DNA of 37,574 bases from an uncultured bacterium. GTDB taxonomy: Bacteria; Pseudomonadota; Alphaproteobacteria; Sphingomonadales; Sphingomonadaceae. Below the pieces are notes generated by a model, which was not told the DNA's origin, made no database searches, and saw only the letters and a program-made list of their open reading frames with translations. Below are positions 15,734 through 23,870 of this stretch, piece after piece. The stretch lies in the NCBI GenBank assembly GCA_903884945.1, contig CAISGR010000080.1, forward strand, positions 1 to 37,574. Direction: 5' to 3'. Position 1 is the stretch's first letter. Every line of letters starts with the position of its first letter. The position numbers were made by a program, and so were the translations under genes.

Positions 15734-17458
15734 ATGGTTGCGCCCAAGCCACGTAAGCTACGCTTGCTGCGGATCGATGACGATATGCGGCCCGACGATA
15801 TCGAGCGGCTGGAGCAGCATTTCACCATTGTGAGAGTACCAGACCGCCACGGCTTTTCGCATGACGGTATCGTCGGCTGGGCCTCGGCTCTGTCATTCTG
15901 GGGGCTCTTCGACAAAATTGATCCGATCGATATCATCGTCTCCGATGTAAAGTTCGTCGACCCGACCAGTCCGGTTGGTCAGGTCAAGCTTTGGGGAGAG
16001 ACGCTCGATACACCCAACGGGCTGAGCTATTTCATACCGCTTGCCGCCGTCGCCCGTGCATCAGGAGCACCGCTCGGTGTCGCCTTGCACACCGCACAGC
16101 CTTCGCATTGGCAGACCCGAGCGATGGAGGGGTCACCGCTCGCGGTTCAGACCATGTCGCTTTTTGCAGCGCATCAGGTCGGGCTGCTTGCAGCGATCCT
16201 CAATGACAGGGCCCCGACCTCTGTCGAGGAGTGCTGGTCCTATATCGAAGGCAAGGCCGCTGACCATCCCGAGCACGCGTCGGCGGTTTGCACCGCGCTT
16301 CGCGATTTCCGCAAGAAGCTGGGCAGCATGTACGTCATGCCCGATGCCTGGCGCCAGCTCAGCAGCTGGTGCCGCGAGCAGTTCGCCCTCGCGGGGCAGC
16401 ACGATGGCGTGCGACTGACCAGTGACATCGACCCCGGCCTGCGTTTCATGCGGTCCGACGGCGAAGAGGACTGGATTTCGCTACGGTCACTCTTCGCAGA
16501 CACGCCTTTGACTGATGTGCGCTTTGATTTTGATCTCACCAAGCTTCCGGCCGGCTGCTTCGAACTCGAGGCACCGGCAGACCCTGGAACACTCCACAAT
16601 CTCGACAGCAGCCTGCGGCCGAAGATCGGTCCGCTCGTGCATCATCTCGGCAAGCTCAGCGAAGCCTATGAGGAAGCGCTGCAAATCCTTGATCAGTTCC
16701 CGCTCGATCCAATTTCGAAAATCTCCTTATGGGATTATGAGAAGGAGGCGTCGCCGAGCGCGCTTGGGGTGTTGCTTGCCATCGTGTTTCAGGACCTCAA
16801 CCTGCGCTGCGAGCGGCGCCGCGAATGGCACAGACTTTACACGAGCCAGTCCTGGGACATCACAACGAGATCCTTCGATAATGAAGGGCGTCGCAGCCTG
16901 AAGGAACTGATCGACGGCGTTCAATCTGACTTCAAAGCCCGTCAAATCATCACCTTGGATCAGATCGAGGATAGTCTTGGACAGCGCGCGAAGGTTACGG
17001 AGCCCGACGCAAGCGTTCCCTTCGTGGTCACCATTCTCAAGAGTATCGGCAAGATCGCTGCCGCAGCCGATAAAACCTATTCGGTCCTCGCCGACGGCGT
17101 CGTTCTAACATTGCCGGAGATGCCCAGGAGCCTTCCCAAGGGCTTTGAGGACATCTGCGTGATCAAATATGATGGGGATGCCCGTACGCGCAATGGGGTC
17201 CTGGCGCAGTTTTTCGGGTTTGGCGATCACGATCCGGACAGGACGAAACACCTGCGCCGGCTGATTGCGATCTTTCTGACGGGAAACCGGGACCGGGCAG
17301 AGGTTGGAACGCAATTTCTCGAGCGATATTATGCGGGGAAAGCCGATGGCTGGATCAAACGCTTGTGCCGCGAATATCTGCGCAGCCAGGGCTGGACAGA
17401 CGAAAAGGCCTGGCCGGCCCTGGTGCAGACCCGGGACCGCCAAGCGGGAGATCTCTGA
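15734..17458 (+). CDS. Receiver-like domain protein with large unknown C-terminus
   Basis: A 574-residue protein whose first 130 residues resemble a response-regulator receiver: RLLRIDDDMRP with acidic residues D15-D17, IDIIVSDVKF with D71 in the phosphoacceptor position, and GVALHTAQP with T120 as the switch threonine. The usual lysine of the KP motif is not evident, and a long insertion follows D71. Residues 150-574 match nothing I know. They are mainly helical and contain no helix-turn-helix that I can see, so the output is probably not DNA binding. The gene begins directly at the stop of the kinase-like gene. The pair likely exchanges phosphate or interacts physically. The C-terminus (YYAGKADGWIKRLCREYLR) is a charged helix. 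It is the last gene of the tightly packed unit; a 222-base gap follows. Confidence 0.55.
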   Translation: MVAPKPRKLRLLRIDDDMRPDDIERLEQHFTIVRVPDRHGFSHDGIVGWASALSFWGLFDKIDPIDIIVSDVKFVDPTSPVGQVKLWGETLDTPNGLSYFIPLAAVARASGAPLGVALHTAQPSHWQTRAMEGSPLAVQTMSLFAAHQVGLLAAILNDRAPTSVEECWSYIEGKAADHPEHASAVCTALRDFRKKLGSMYVMPDAWRQLSSWCREQFALAGQHDGVRLTSDIDPGLRFMRSDGEEDWISLRSLFADTPLTDVRFDFDLTKLPAGCFELEAPADPGTLHNLDSSLRPKIGPLVHHLGKLSEAYEEALQILDQFPLDPISKISLWDYEKEASPSALGVLLAIVFQDLNLRCERRREWHRLYTSQSWDITTRSFDNEGRRSLKELIDGVQSDFKARQIITLDQIEDSLGQRAKVTEPDASVPFVVTILKSIGKIAAAADKTYSVLADGVVLTLPEMPRSLPKGFEDICVIKYDGDARTRNGVLAQFFGFGDHDPDRTKHLRRLIAIFLTGNRDRAEVGTQFLERYYAGKADGWIKRLCREYLRSQGWTDEKAWPALVQTRDRQAGDL

Positions 17459-17680
17459 GGCGGGTGGTTCGCCAGAGACCGAGCGACAGAAGGTCGCCAA
17501 CATGCTGGGGTATGCTGGTGATATCCGAAGGCAATCGATCGTTTCCGGCTTTCTTCGCGACTCTCCATAATGCGGCACGCCCCGCGAAATGCGGAGCGCG
17601 CATGAGCTGCGCAAAGCCTCCCCACCCGCGGATAAGCAGGCCAGGCACCGGGCCTTACTCGAACCAACTGGGGCAATTTC

Positions 17681-20272
17681 ATGTCAACCGTATCGGCAGG
17701 ACAGATGCTGGCCATTTCGGTGGGCATGTCGCTCGGATCCCTGCTTGGCTTTCACGTGCTGCGCCTGGCCAGCGGAGTTTTCCCCATGGTCGTACTGACC
17801 GGCGCCGCACAGGGTGCAATATGGCTCGATCAGTTACTGGTGCGGCACTTGACCTGGGCGGTCGGGACCCGGTGGCACGGCGGCGGGAGAGCCCGGATCG
17901 CGCGCTGGGCGCACCTCCTCGGCATTTACACCGTCGCAGCGGTGGCGCTTGCCGTTGGTCCGGACTGGATGGCTGCGATGGCGACGCTGCTCGGCCTGGT
18001 CGGCGTCCTGGCAATCTCCAGGCAGTGGAGCTGGGACGAAGCGGATCGCCGTGCCGGGGTCGAGGCCGGGAGCAGGCGTTTGCGGATCGACGACGACCTG
18101 GTCGACGAGGGATTGTTCGGCATCGCCTTGCTGCTGTTGCTGTTGACGGGCGTGATCGTCCGCCTGGATGCGAACGCATCGTTCCTACACGATCCCAGGC
18201 ACTTGGGGTGGTTGCGCTATCCCGCGTTCCTCGGTGAGCAACTGTTTCAGGCGACGCCGATCGTCGGCAATGCGGACGTATATGGCTATGGCAAGATAGG
18301 CGGGGTGGAGGCACGGGCCGGGATCGGCCAGACGATGACATTCGCGACGCGAACGGCGTTCGAGCTGATCATCCTGGCAGGGCTGCTGCGGGCGATCGCA
18401 ACCGCACGCGCGATCGCGACGGGCGCCGATCTGCGGCGCCAAGAGGAGTTGCTGGTCGGTGACGATGCAGAAGGAGTGCACCGCGCACTTCGCAAACTGG
18501 TCGACTGGACCGTAGGCGGGAACGGACGCGCGCTCGACCTGCTGCAGCGGACCGCTCTGCCTGATCAGCAGTCCGCTGCACCTCGATGGCGAACGCGGTT
18601 CGCCGCGACACGCGCGTTGGTCGCTGTAGGGTTGCGCACCGAACAAGGCTCGAGTCCCTATTTCTCGGTGGCGGCTGAGGCGCTGCGCCGGCTGACTGAT
18701 GAAAGCCCCGCCGGATCGCCCGACAAGGGCGAAGCGGCGCTGGAACTCGCGATGACACTGGGGTTGCTGGGCGACCGCGATGGTGGCCGAACGGGGCAGG
18801 CGAAACTCCGCGAGGCCGCGACCGTGGCGCGCATGGCCGCAGAGCTTCTTCCTCCTGAACGAATGTTCAATCAGTGGCTCAACGCCCGCGTCGTTCTGAC
18901 CCACGGCCTTCGTGCCTTTGGGGAGCGTTGCGACCCCGAGGTCGGTTCGCCGCTGCTCGAGAAAGCCGTCAATGTTGGCCTGGAGACACTCAAGCTTGTT
19001 GGTCCGGGGCCGGTTCAGGAAGAGCGCGCAAATCATATGCGAAATCTTGTCGATCAGGTGGCGACAGCATTGCGGGCACTGGGTGAGCGAGATGCCTCGC
19101 CACGCGGCACCGAGAACCTGGCCTTTGCGGCCAGGCTATACCGCGAAATGCTGGTGCCAATGGAGCACGGGATCGAGGCCAGCGTGCTTCGCACCAACCT
19201 CACCGCGATCCTCGTTCGGCTGGCAGGCCGGCAGGAGCCGGAATTGGCGCGCCAGACGCTCGAGGAGGCGGCAGCCCTGCTCGATCCCGAGACCTTGGAC
19301 ACTGTCCACCTGGCCATGCCCGGCCTGTCGCTGCAATCGGTCAACACTCTGGCCACAGCGCACCTATATCTTGGTCTGCAGCGTGGCGGCCCTGATGCGG
19401 TACCGATCCTCAGACAGGCGGTGCAAGGGTTCCGCAAAGTGCTGGACCTCACGCGCCGCGATGACGCTGCGGGGTATTGGGCCAATGTGCAGAACAACCT
19501 GGCCTTGGGCATCCGGATTTTGTGTGAGGCGGCTCCGTCAGATGATGCAGCGGCGCTGCTCGACGAAGCGATCGGCGCGGCCGGCTATGCGATCGAAGTG
19601 TTCGATCCGGAAACCAACACCTCTCAATGGACGATCGCCCAGTTCAATCTTGCTACGATATTGCAGGTCCGCGGCACAGTAACGCAGGGGCCCGAGCGGG
19701 AACAATTCCTCCAGCGATCTATCGAAACGGCCAAGCTTGTCCTCGCGACAATCAAGGACGGCATGATGGACGTCGACAGGGGCACAGCACGTAACAATCT
19801 CGGTAATAGCTACCTGCTGCTCAGCGAAGGCTGCGACGGGGAAGCGCGCGAGGCCCTGCTCGAGCAAGCCTGTGCCGCGTATCGTGGGGCGCTCGACGAT
19901 CATCAGCAAGATCAACGCCCGCTCGACTGGGCGTTCGCCAACTCCAATCTTGCCAACGCGCTTGGCCAGCTCGGTGACGTTCGGCAATGCCACCGGGAAA
20001 CGCTCGAACTGGCCCGCGAGGCGGCGATCGATGCGCTGACGGTGTTCGACGAGCTCGGCACGCCGTATTTCTGGGCGATTACCCGGCTACGCTTGGCGGC
20101 CGCCTGTTTTCACCTCGGTCGCGTCGACGACCCGGCGGCACTCCGGGAGGCAAGGATGATCCTGGACGCGCTTGCAGAGCATCCACTGATGGAGGCCGAG
20201 CCGCTGCTGGGCGAGGTGACGGCGTTACGCGAGAGACTGGAAACCCATGCCCTTAAGAAATTACCAGCGTGA
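17681..20272 (+). CDS. Membrane-anchored TPR-repeat protein
   Basis: An 863-residue protein. The N-terminal 240 residues hold about four to five hydrophobic segments (near 8-50, 72-105, 145-163 and a later one with FELIILAGLLRAIA). The remainder is helical repeats of TPR or TPR-like type, for example NNLALGIRILCEAAPSDDAAALLDEA, FNLATILQVRG, NNLGNSYLLLSEG and SNLANALGQLGDV. Such proteins act as membrane-tethered interaction platforms, and large TPR arrays of this style occur as sensors in conflict systems (CHAT or TIR associated), though no such effector domain is fused here. It follows module A after 222 bases and precedes module B by 390 bases. It could belong to either or stand alone. No strong ribosome site precedes the ATG at 17681. 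Confidence 0.7.
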   Translation: MSTVSAGQMLAISVGMSLGSLLGFHVLRLASGVFPMVVLTGAAQGAIWLDQLLVRHLTWAVGTRWHGGGRARIARWAHLLGIYTVAAVALAVGPDWMAAMATLLGLVGVLAISRQWSWDEADRRAGVEAGSRRLRIDDDLVDEGLFGIALLLLLLTGVIVRLDANASFLHDPRHLGWLRYPAFLGEQLFQATPIVGNADVYGYGKIGGVEARAGIGQTMTFATRTAFELIILAGLLRAIATARAIATGADLRRQEELLVGDDAEGVHRALRKLVDWTVGGNGRALDLLQRTALPDQQSAAPRWRTRFAATRALVAVGLRTEQGSSPYFSVAAEALRRLTDESPAGSPDKGEAALELAMTLGLLGDRDGGRTGQAKLREAATVARMAAELLPPERMFNQWLNARVVLTHGLRAFGERCDPEVGSPLLEKAVNVGLETLKLVGPGPVQEERANHMRNLVDQVATALRALGERDASPRGTENLAFAARLYREMLVPMEHGIEASVLRTNLTAILVRLAGRQEPELARQTLEEAAALLDPETLDTVHLAMPGLSLQSVNTLATAHLYLGLQRGGPDAVPILRQAVQGFRKVLDLTRRDDAAGYWANVQNNLALGIRILCEAAPSDDAAALLDEAIGAAGYAIEVFDPETNTSQWTIAQFNLATILQVRGTVTQGPEREQFLQRSIETAKLVLATIKDGMMDVDRGTARNNLGNSYLLLSEGCDGEAREALLEQACAAYRGALDDHQQDQRPLDWAFANSNLANALGQLGDVRQCHRETLELAREAAIDALTVFDELGTPYFWAITRLRLAAACFHLGRVDDPAALREARMILDALAEHPLMEAEPLLGEVTALRERLETHALKKLPA

Positions 20273-20664
20273 TCGCGCAAGAGGTGGACGGTGGCAACCG
20301 CACTCGTGGAGTAATCGGTGACCATCTTGCGGAGCAAGCGAAAAAATCTGGCAGGTCGCAACGAGCAAAATCCGGTGCATGTCGCAATCGTCCCATGACA
20401 AGCGGCAATTGATCAAAGATGCATCCAATATGGTTGAATTGAGCTTATCTGCCGCCGCGAAGCCACACATCGGTTCGGCAACGGCCGTTCATCTCGCTCA
20501 GGCAGGAAACCTTGCAGGCCCAAGGCTTTCTCACCATAAGCACTTGCAGGGATTGCAGGTAAGCGATCCGCAGGGGGATAATCGTGCGGACTGAAATACT
20601 GGGCCGCAGAGCGTGGCTGATCGGCTGGCGTTGCGCCTTTTCTCCGATGCGAACGTGAACCTGC
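20273..20664. other. Intergenic region between the TPR gene and module B
   Basis: No gene is supported in these 392 bases. A 71-codon frame (20379-20594) starts inside the shared motif, has no ribosome site and has non-coding-like composition. The notable structure is the tandem motif at 20343-20400. The promoter for the three-gene module B must lie here or further upstream, but I cannot mark it with confidence. An in-frame TGA six bases before the ATG at 20665 fixes the start of the next gene. Confidence 0.55.
20343..20400 (+). repeat. Conserved motif, copy 2, with tandem repeat of its core
   Basis: Two direct repeats start 24 bases apart: AAAATCTGGCAGGTCGCAA (20343-20361) and, at 20367-20387, AAAATC, C, GG, TG, CA, T, GTCGCAA. 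The second continues to CATGACA at 20394-20400. Positions 20368-20400 match 4772-4807 in the same orientation. Several copies of a roughly 20-base motif next to a TG...CA tip are typical of IS21-family ends, so a solo end of a decayed element is my preferred reading. No istA or istB gene is seen nearby. Confidence 0.6.
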
Positions 20665-23175
20665 ATGGTTGATGCCTTGCAGCCGCAGGACGTTATCAGT
20701 GGCGCCCAGGTCCGCGATGGCGGCAATCTGTTCGTGCTCGGCTGCTATGACAGCCGCGTCACTTTCTACTCCCAGCAGGTGCGCGCGCTGTCGCTGGTCC
20801 ATGCGCTGAAACATTTGGGCTATCTGAACGGCAACCCCCGCATCGCGGTGATCGGCGCCGGTGCCGCGGGATTGGCAGCGGCAGCGGCAGCGGCGTTGGT
20901 CTCGACGGGTCAAGTGGTCCTGTTCGAAAGCGCACGGGAGTTGTTGCCACTGCAGTCGGGCACCGATCGGCGCAACCTCGATCCTCATATCTATGACTGG
21001 CCAGCGATCGACACGACAGACCCGGTCGCCGACCTGCCAATTCTCGATTGGGAAGCGGGAAGCTGCCGCACGGTGCGCGGCGATATCATCGTGCAGTTCG
21101 AGGATATTCGCGTGCGGATGGGCGGCCGGCTCGAGCAGCAGCTTCGGCACCGGGTGACGAAGCTGCGCCGCGAAGGCAATAGCTATGAGGTTGTATTTCA
21201 CAATCTCGACGTCGCCCCGCCAGAACCGGGAAGCGAACCGAGCGAAGCCTTCGACATGGTTCTCCTTGCGATCGGATTCGGCCTGGAGCCGACCGAGGTT
21301 GTGCGCGGTATTCAAACCGCCAGCTACTGGTCGGACGCCGGCGTGCCCGTGGGCGAGTTCGAAGCGCGCCCCCATCCAAGATTTCTGATCAGTGGCAAGG
21401 GCGATGGCGGGCTAATCGATTTCGTTGCCGCGGGCGACCGCAGTTTCAATCATGCCGCAATGATTCAACTGATCTCGATCCATCCCGGTATCGATGACCT
21501 GGCTGGCGCGATCAGCGCCATCGACGCGCGGGCGCGCCAGGCCCATGTCAATGGTCGGCGGTTCGACTTCCTCGCCGCCTATGACAACGACCTGTTCGCC
21601 AGACTGACGGAGATCGGCCTCGTCGCCGCCGTCGGCCGTCGGCTTCGTCCCGGCGTACAGCTCACGCTGCAGACCCGGCATGCCGAAATATTCGACCTTT
21701 CGGCGTCGGCACTCAACCGACTTGCCGCTTATCTGACGATCAAGGCGTGCGAGGCTGATCCGCAGTGCGCCTTTCGCCACGTGCAATGCGCAGATATCGA
21801 GCGCGTCTATCCAGCGGACGCCGATCCACACCCACCGCCGTTCCTGATCGACTGCGCGGGCGAGATCCTGCCAGCGGATTCGGTCATCATCCGACGCGGC
21901 CCGCAACACGCCGTGGTGAGACGCCCCTTCGACGAGCAGCTTGAGACGTTCGAGGCGACCCATAAGGAATGGCTCGCGCGTCATGGCGATGCGACACTGG
22001 TGCCAAAACTTTCGCATCAGGCCCGTGCGCTGTTCGCCGCGGCCGCCCGTGACGCACATATCCCGCAGTCGCCGCGCCTGCAGCGAGAGGCACCTCCCCA
22101 ACTGCCGATCGCGGTACAGTTGCGGGCATCCGCGCCGGACGTGCGCTGGTCCGGTGCTGTCCCGCCCCAGGCACTCGTCCGGGCCTGGAGCGAGCATCAA
22201 GCGTTCGAGGTTATCCTTCCGGATAGACCGGCAGCGCTGGGCGCGGCGACTGGCGCGATCTTGCGGGTGGCGTGCCACGGCCATATCGTCCGGCTGCGCG
22301 CGACGCCTGCACTGTGGCGCGGCCTTGTCGACCGGCTGAGCATCGGATCGTTGCAGGCCCAGGGCATGACGATGCCGGTGATTACGGCCGGCAATCCCGG
22401 CGGTGCGGCGCAGGACCCGCATATCGTCGATCCGGCGCGATTGGCCCGGGATCTCCATCACGCACTCGACGCCTGGCTGCTCGAACGGCTTGACCAACAT
22501 CTCGTTCGGTTCTTCGCGAACGGTGAGGATCCTGGCCGACTGATCAGCCTGCCGATCGCCCCCGATCTGTGCGCGGCGATGGCGGCGCGCTGGGATGAAT
22601 GGCGGCAGGCGTTCCGTGACGAGCCCGCGCTGCTCAACCATTTCCTGCGCCTGATGGTTTGCGCGGTCGACACGGACGATGATCGCGACGTCGCCCAAGT
22701 GCTGGTCGGGCCGACCAAATTCGCCGCGATCGCTCGCGGTACTGCGGTCTCGCTAGCGATCGCCGCCGCATGGCAAACAGCAGGACCCAAGGCCATCCGC
22801 CCGGGAAACCTTTTCCGACAGCGCGGCGAGGCACCCGACTGGGCGGGCCATAGCTGCGCGGCCGACCTCATCAACGGCAACTTGATGTCGTTGTGCGCCG
22901 CGAACTATATGTGGCAGACCCAGTTCGTAATCCTCGCGGTCCCGTGCGCCGTCGAAGTTGCGCGCGGCGCAGAACGGCCGTTCGCCCAGATCGACACGCA
23001 GCAACCCTCGCTCAGCGAAACGGACGGATCGGGTCCTGTGATGATGTGGATCAGCGGCGAGCTGCGTGATTCAATGGCCGCCGGACTTGTGGCACTGGTG
23101 ACGCTGCTGGCGACAATAGAGACGCGGCATTTCGATGAGCTCGAAAGGGCGATTCTGCGAGGATCCGACGCATGA
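20665..23175 (+). CDS. Dinucleotide-binding (FAD/NAD) protein, probable ABC-3C component
   Basis: An 836-residue protein. A Rossmann motif of the FAD/NAD(P)-binding type lies at residues 59-69 (RIAVIGAGAAGLA), with an acidic strand end LFESA, and a second flavoprotein-like strand FDMVLLAIGFG near 210. This points to a redox or dinucleotide-binding N-terminal half. The C-terminal 300 residues contain LLNHFLRLMVCAVDTDDD and NGNLMSLCAANYMWQTQFVIL. This fits the helical C-terminal domains described for third components of ABC-three-component systems, but by pattern only. The stop overlaps the next ATG (ATGA), joining it to the middle protein and the Rad50-like ATPase. It may be the effector that acts on a nucleotide cofactor or oxidises a target. 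An in-frame stop just upstream fixes the ATG at 20665. Confidence 0.65.
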   Translation: MVDALQPQDVISGAQVRDGGNLFVLGCYDSRVTFYSQQVRALSLVHALKHLGYLNGNPRIAVIGAGAAGLAAAAAAALVSTGQVVLFESARELLPLQSGTDRRNLDPHIYDWPAIDTTDPVADLPILDWEAGSCRTVRGDIIVQFEDIRVRMGGRLEQQLRHRVTKLRREGNSYEVVFHNLDVAPPEPGSEPSEAFDMVLLAIGFGLEPTEVVRGIQTASYWSDAGVPVGEFEARPHPRFLISGKGDGGLIDFVAAGDRSFNHAAMIQLISIHPGIDDLAGAISAIDARARQAHVNGRRFDFLAAYDNDLFARLTEIGLVAAVGRRLRPGVQLTLQTRHAEIFDLSASALNRLAAYLTIKACEADPQCAFRHVQCADIERVYPADADPHPPPFLIDCAGEILPADSVIIRRGPQHAVVRRPFDEQLETFEATHKEWLARHGDATLVPKLSHQARALFAAAARDAHIPQSPRLQREAPPQLPIAVQLRASAPDVRWSGAVPPQALVRAWSEHQAFEVILPDRPAALGAATGAILRVACHGHIVRLRATPALWRGLVDRLSIGSLQAQGMTMPVITAGNPGGAAQDPHIVDPARLARDLHHALDAWLLERLDQHLVRFFANGEDPGRLISLPIAPDLCAAMAARWDEWRQAFRDEPALLNHFLRLMVCAVDTDDDRDVAQVLVGPTKFAAIARGTAVSLAIAAAWQTAGPKAIRPGNLFRQRGEAPDWAGHSCAADLINGNLMSLCAANYMWQTQFVILAVPCAVEVARGAERPFAQIDTQQPSLSETDGSGPVMMWISGELRDSMAAGLVALVTLLATIETRHFDELERAILRGSDA

Positions 23176-23870
23176 CCGAAGAACGGGCAGGCATTTCCCC
23201 GGCGCTCGAGGATTTCGCCGAGCGGTTGCGAACCGCCGCGCGGCATCTAAATCTGGCGGTCACGGACAGATCCGAGCTGGCCGGGACATCATTCAGCGGC
23301 GAATCAAGTGCATCCACCACACTCAGCCCCTCCGACCTGCCGTCCGAGAGCCACGCCATCAAGGTCGACCGTTTCACGATCGTCCTGGGCCTGCTGCCCG
23401 AGATCGCGGCGCTGGAAGCAGTGCGAGAGACGCTGAGGCGCTACCGCAACCAATGCGTCGTTGCGCGCTCTTATCTCAGCGCCAACGAGACCCTCGACTT
23501 GCAACTCATGCTGCTCGGGCCGCGCGCGAGCGAGCGGCAGGATTCGTGGCGGGCGCTGGCGCTGATGGTCGAGCGCGACGATCGTGTCGCCCGAAAACTC
23601 GCCTGGCTTCGCCCCGAGGACCCGTTGCGCGACGAAGAGAGTTTCGCTGAATTCCTGAAAAGGACCTTCCTCGCGCGGCCGTGGGTCCGCGACGCAAGCG
23701 AATTCGAGGATGCCGCGCTCGATGAGTTGAGCGCGGGCAGCATCGCACAACCTGGGCTGCCGCGGACCACCGCCGAGGAATGGGAGCGTATCGCGCTCGA
23801 CGAGTCCAAGTCGCCTGATCAGATTGTCTCGGCGCTGATCAAGGTCTGGGAAAGAAGGGGTCAGGCGTGA
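23172..23870 (+). CDS. Small middle protein of an ABC-3C-like operon
   Basis: A 232-residue protein placed between the flavoprotein-like gene and the large ATPase gene, overlapping each by four bases (ATGA and GTGA). After a variable, serine-rich N-terminus there is an alpha/beta core: LNANETLDLQLMLLG-type strands (here SANETLDLQLMLLGPR), DSWRALALMVERDDRVARKLAWLRPED, then a helical tail ending in LIKVWERRGQA. The arginine-lysine pair in ERDDRVARK and the operon position match what I recall of middle component 1 of ABC-three-component systems. By itself the sequence would be called hypothetical. It probably bridges the ATPase and the effector component. Start and end are well fixed by the overlaps. 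Confidence 0.6.
   Translation: MTEERAGISPALEDFAERLRTAARHLNLAVTDRSELAGTSFSGESSASTTLSPSDLPSESHAIKVDRFTIVLGLLPEIAALEAVRETLRRYRNQCVVARSYLSANETLDLQLMLLGPRASERQDSWRALALMVERDDRVARKLAWLRPEDPLRDEESFAEFLKRTFLARPWVRDASEFEDAALDELSAGSIAQPGLPRTTAEEWERIALDESKSPDQIVSALIKVWERRGQA

Noticed and set aside
17304..17570. 88-codon frame overlapping the end of the receiver-like gene
   Set aside because: Most of it is out of frame with the real gene, and the part beyond the stop has no recognisable protein pattern.
20379..20594. 71-codon plus-strand frame beginning inside the shared motif
   Set aside because: There is no ribosome site, composition is non-coding-like, and the start falls within a repeated DNA element.
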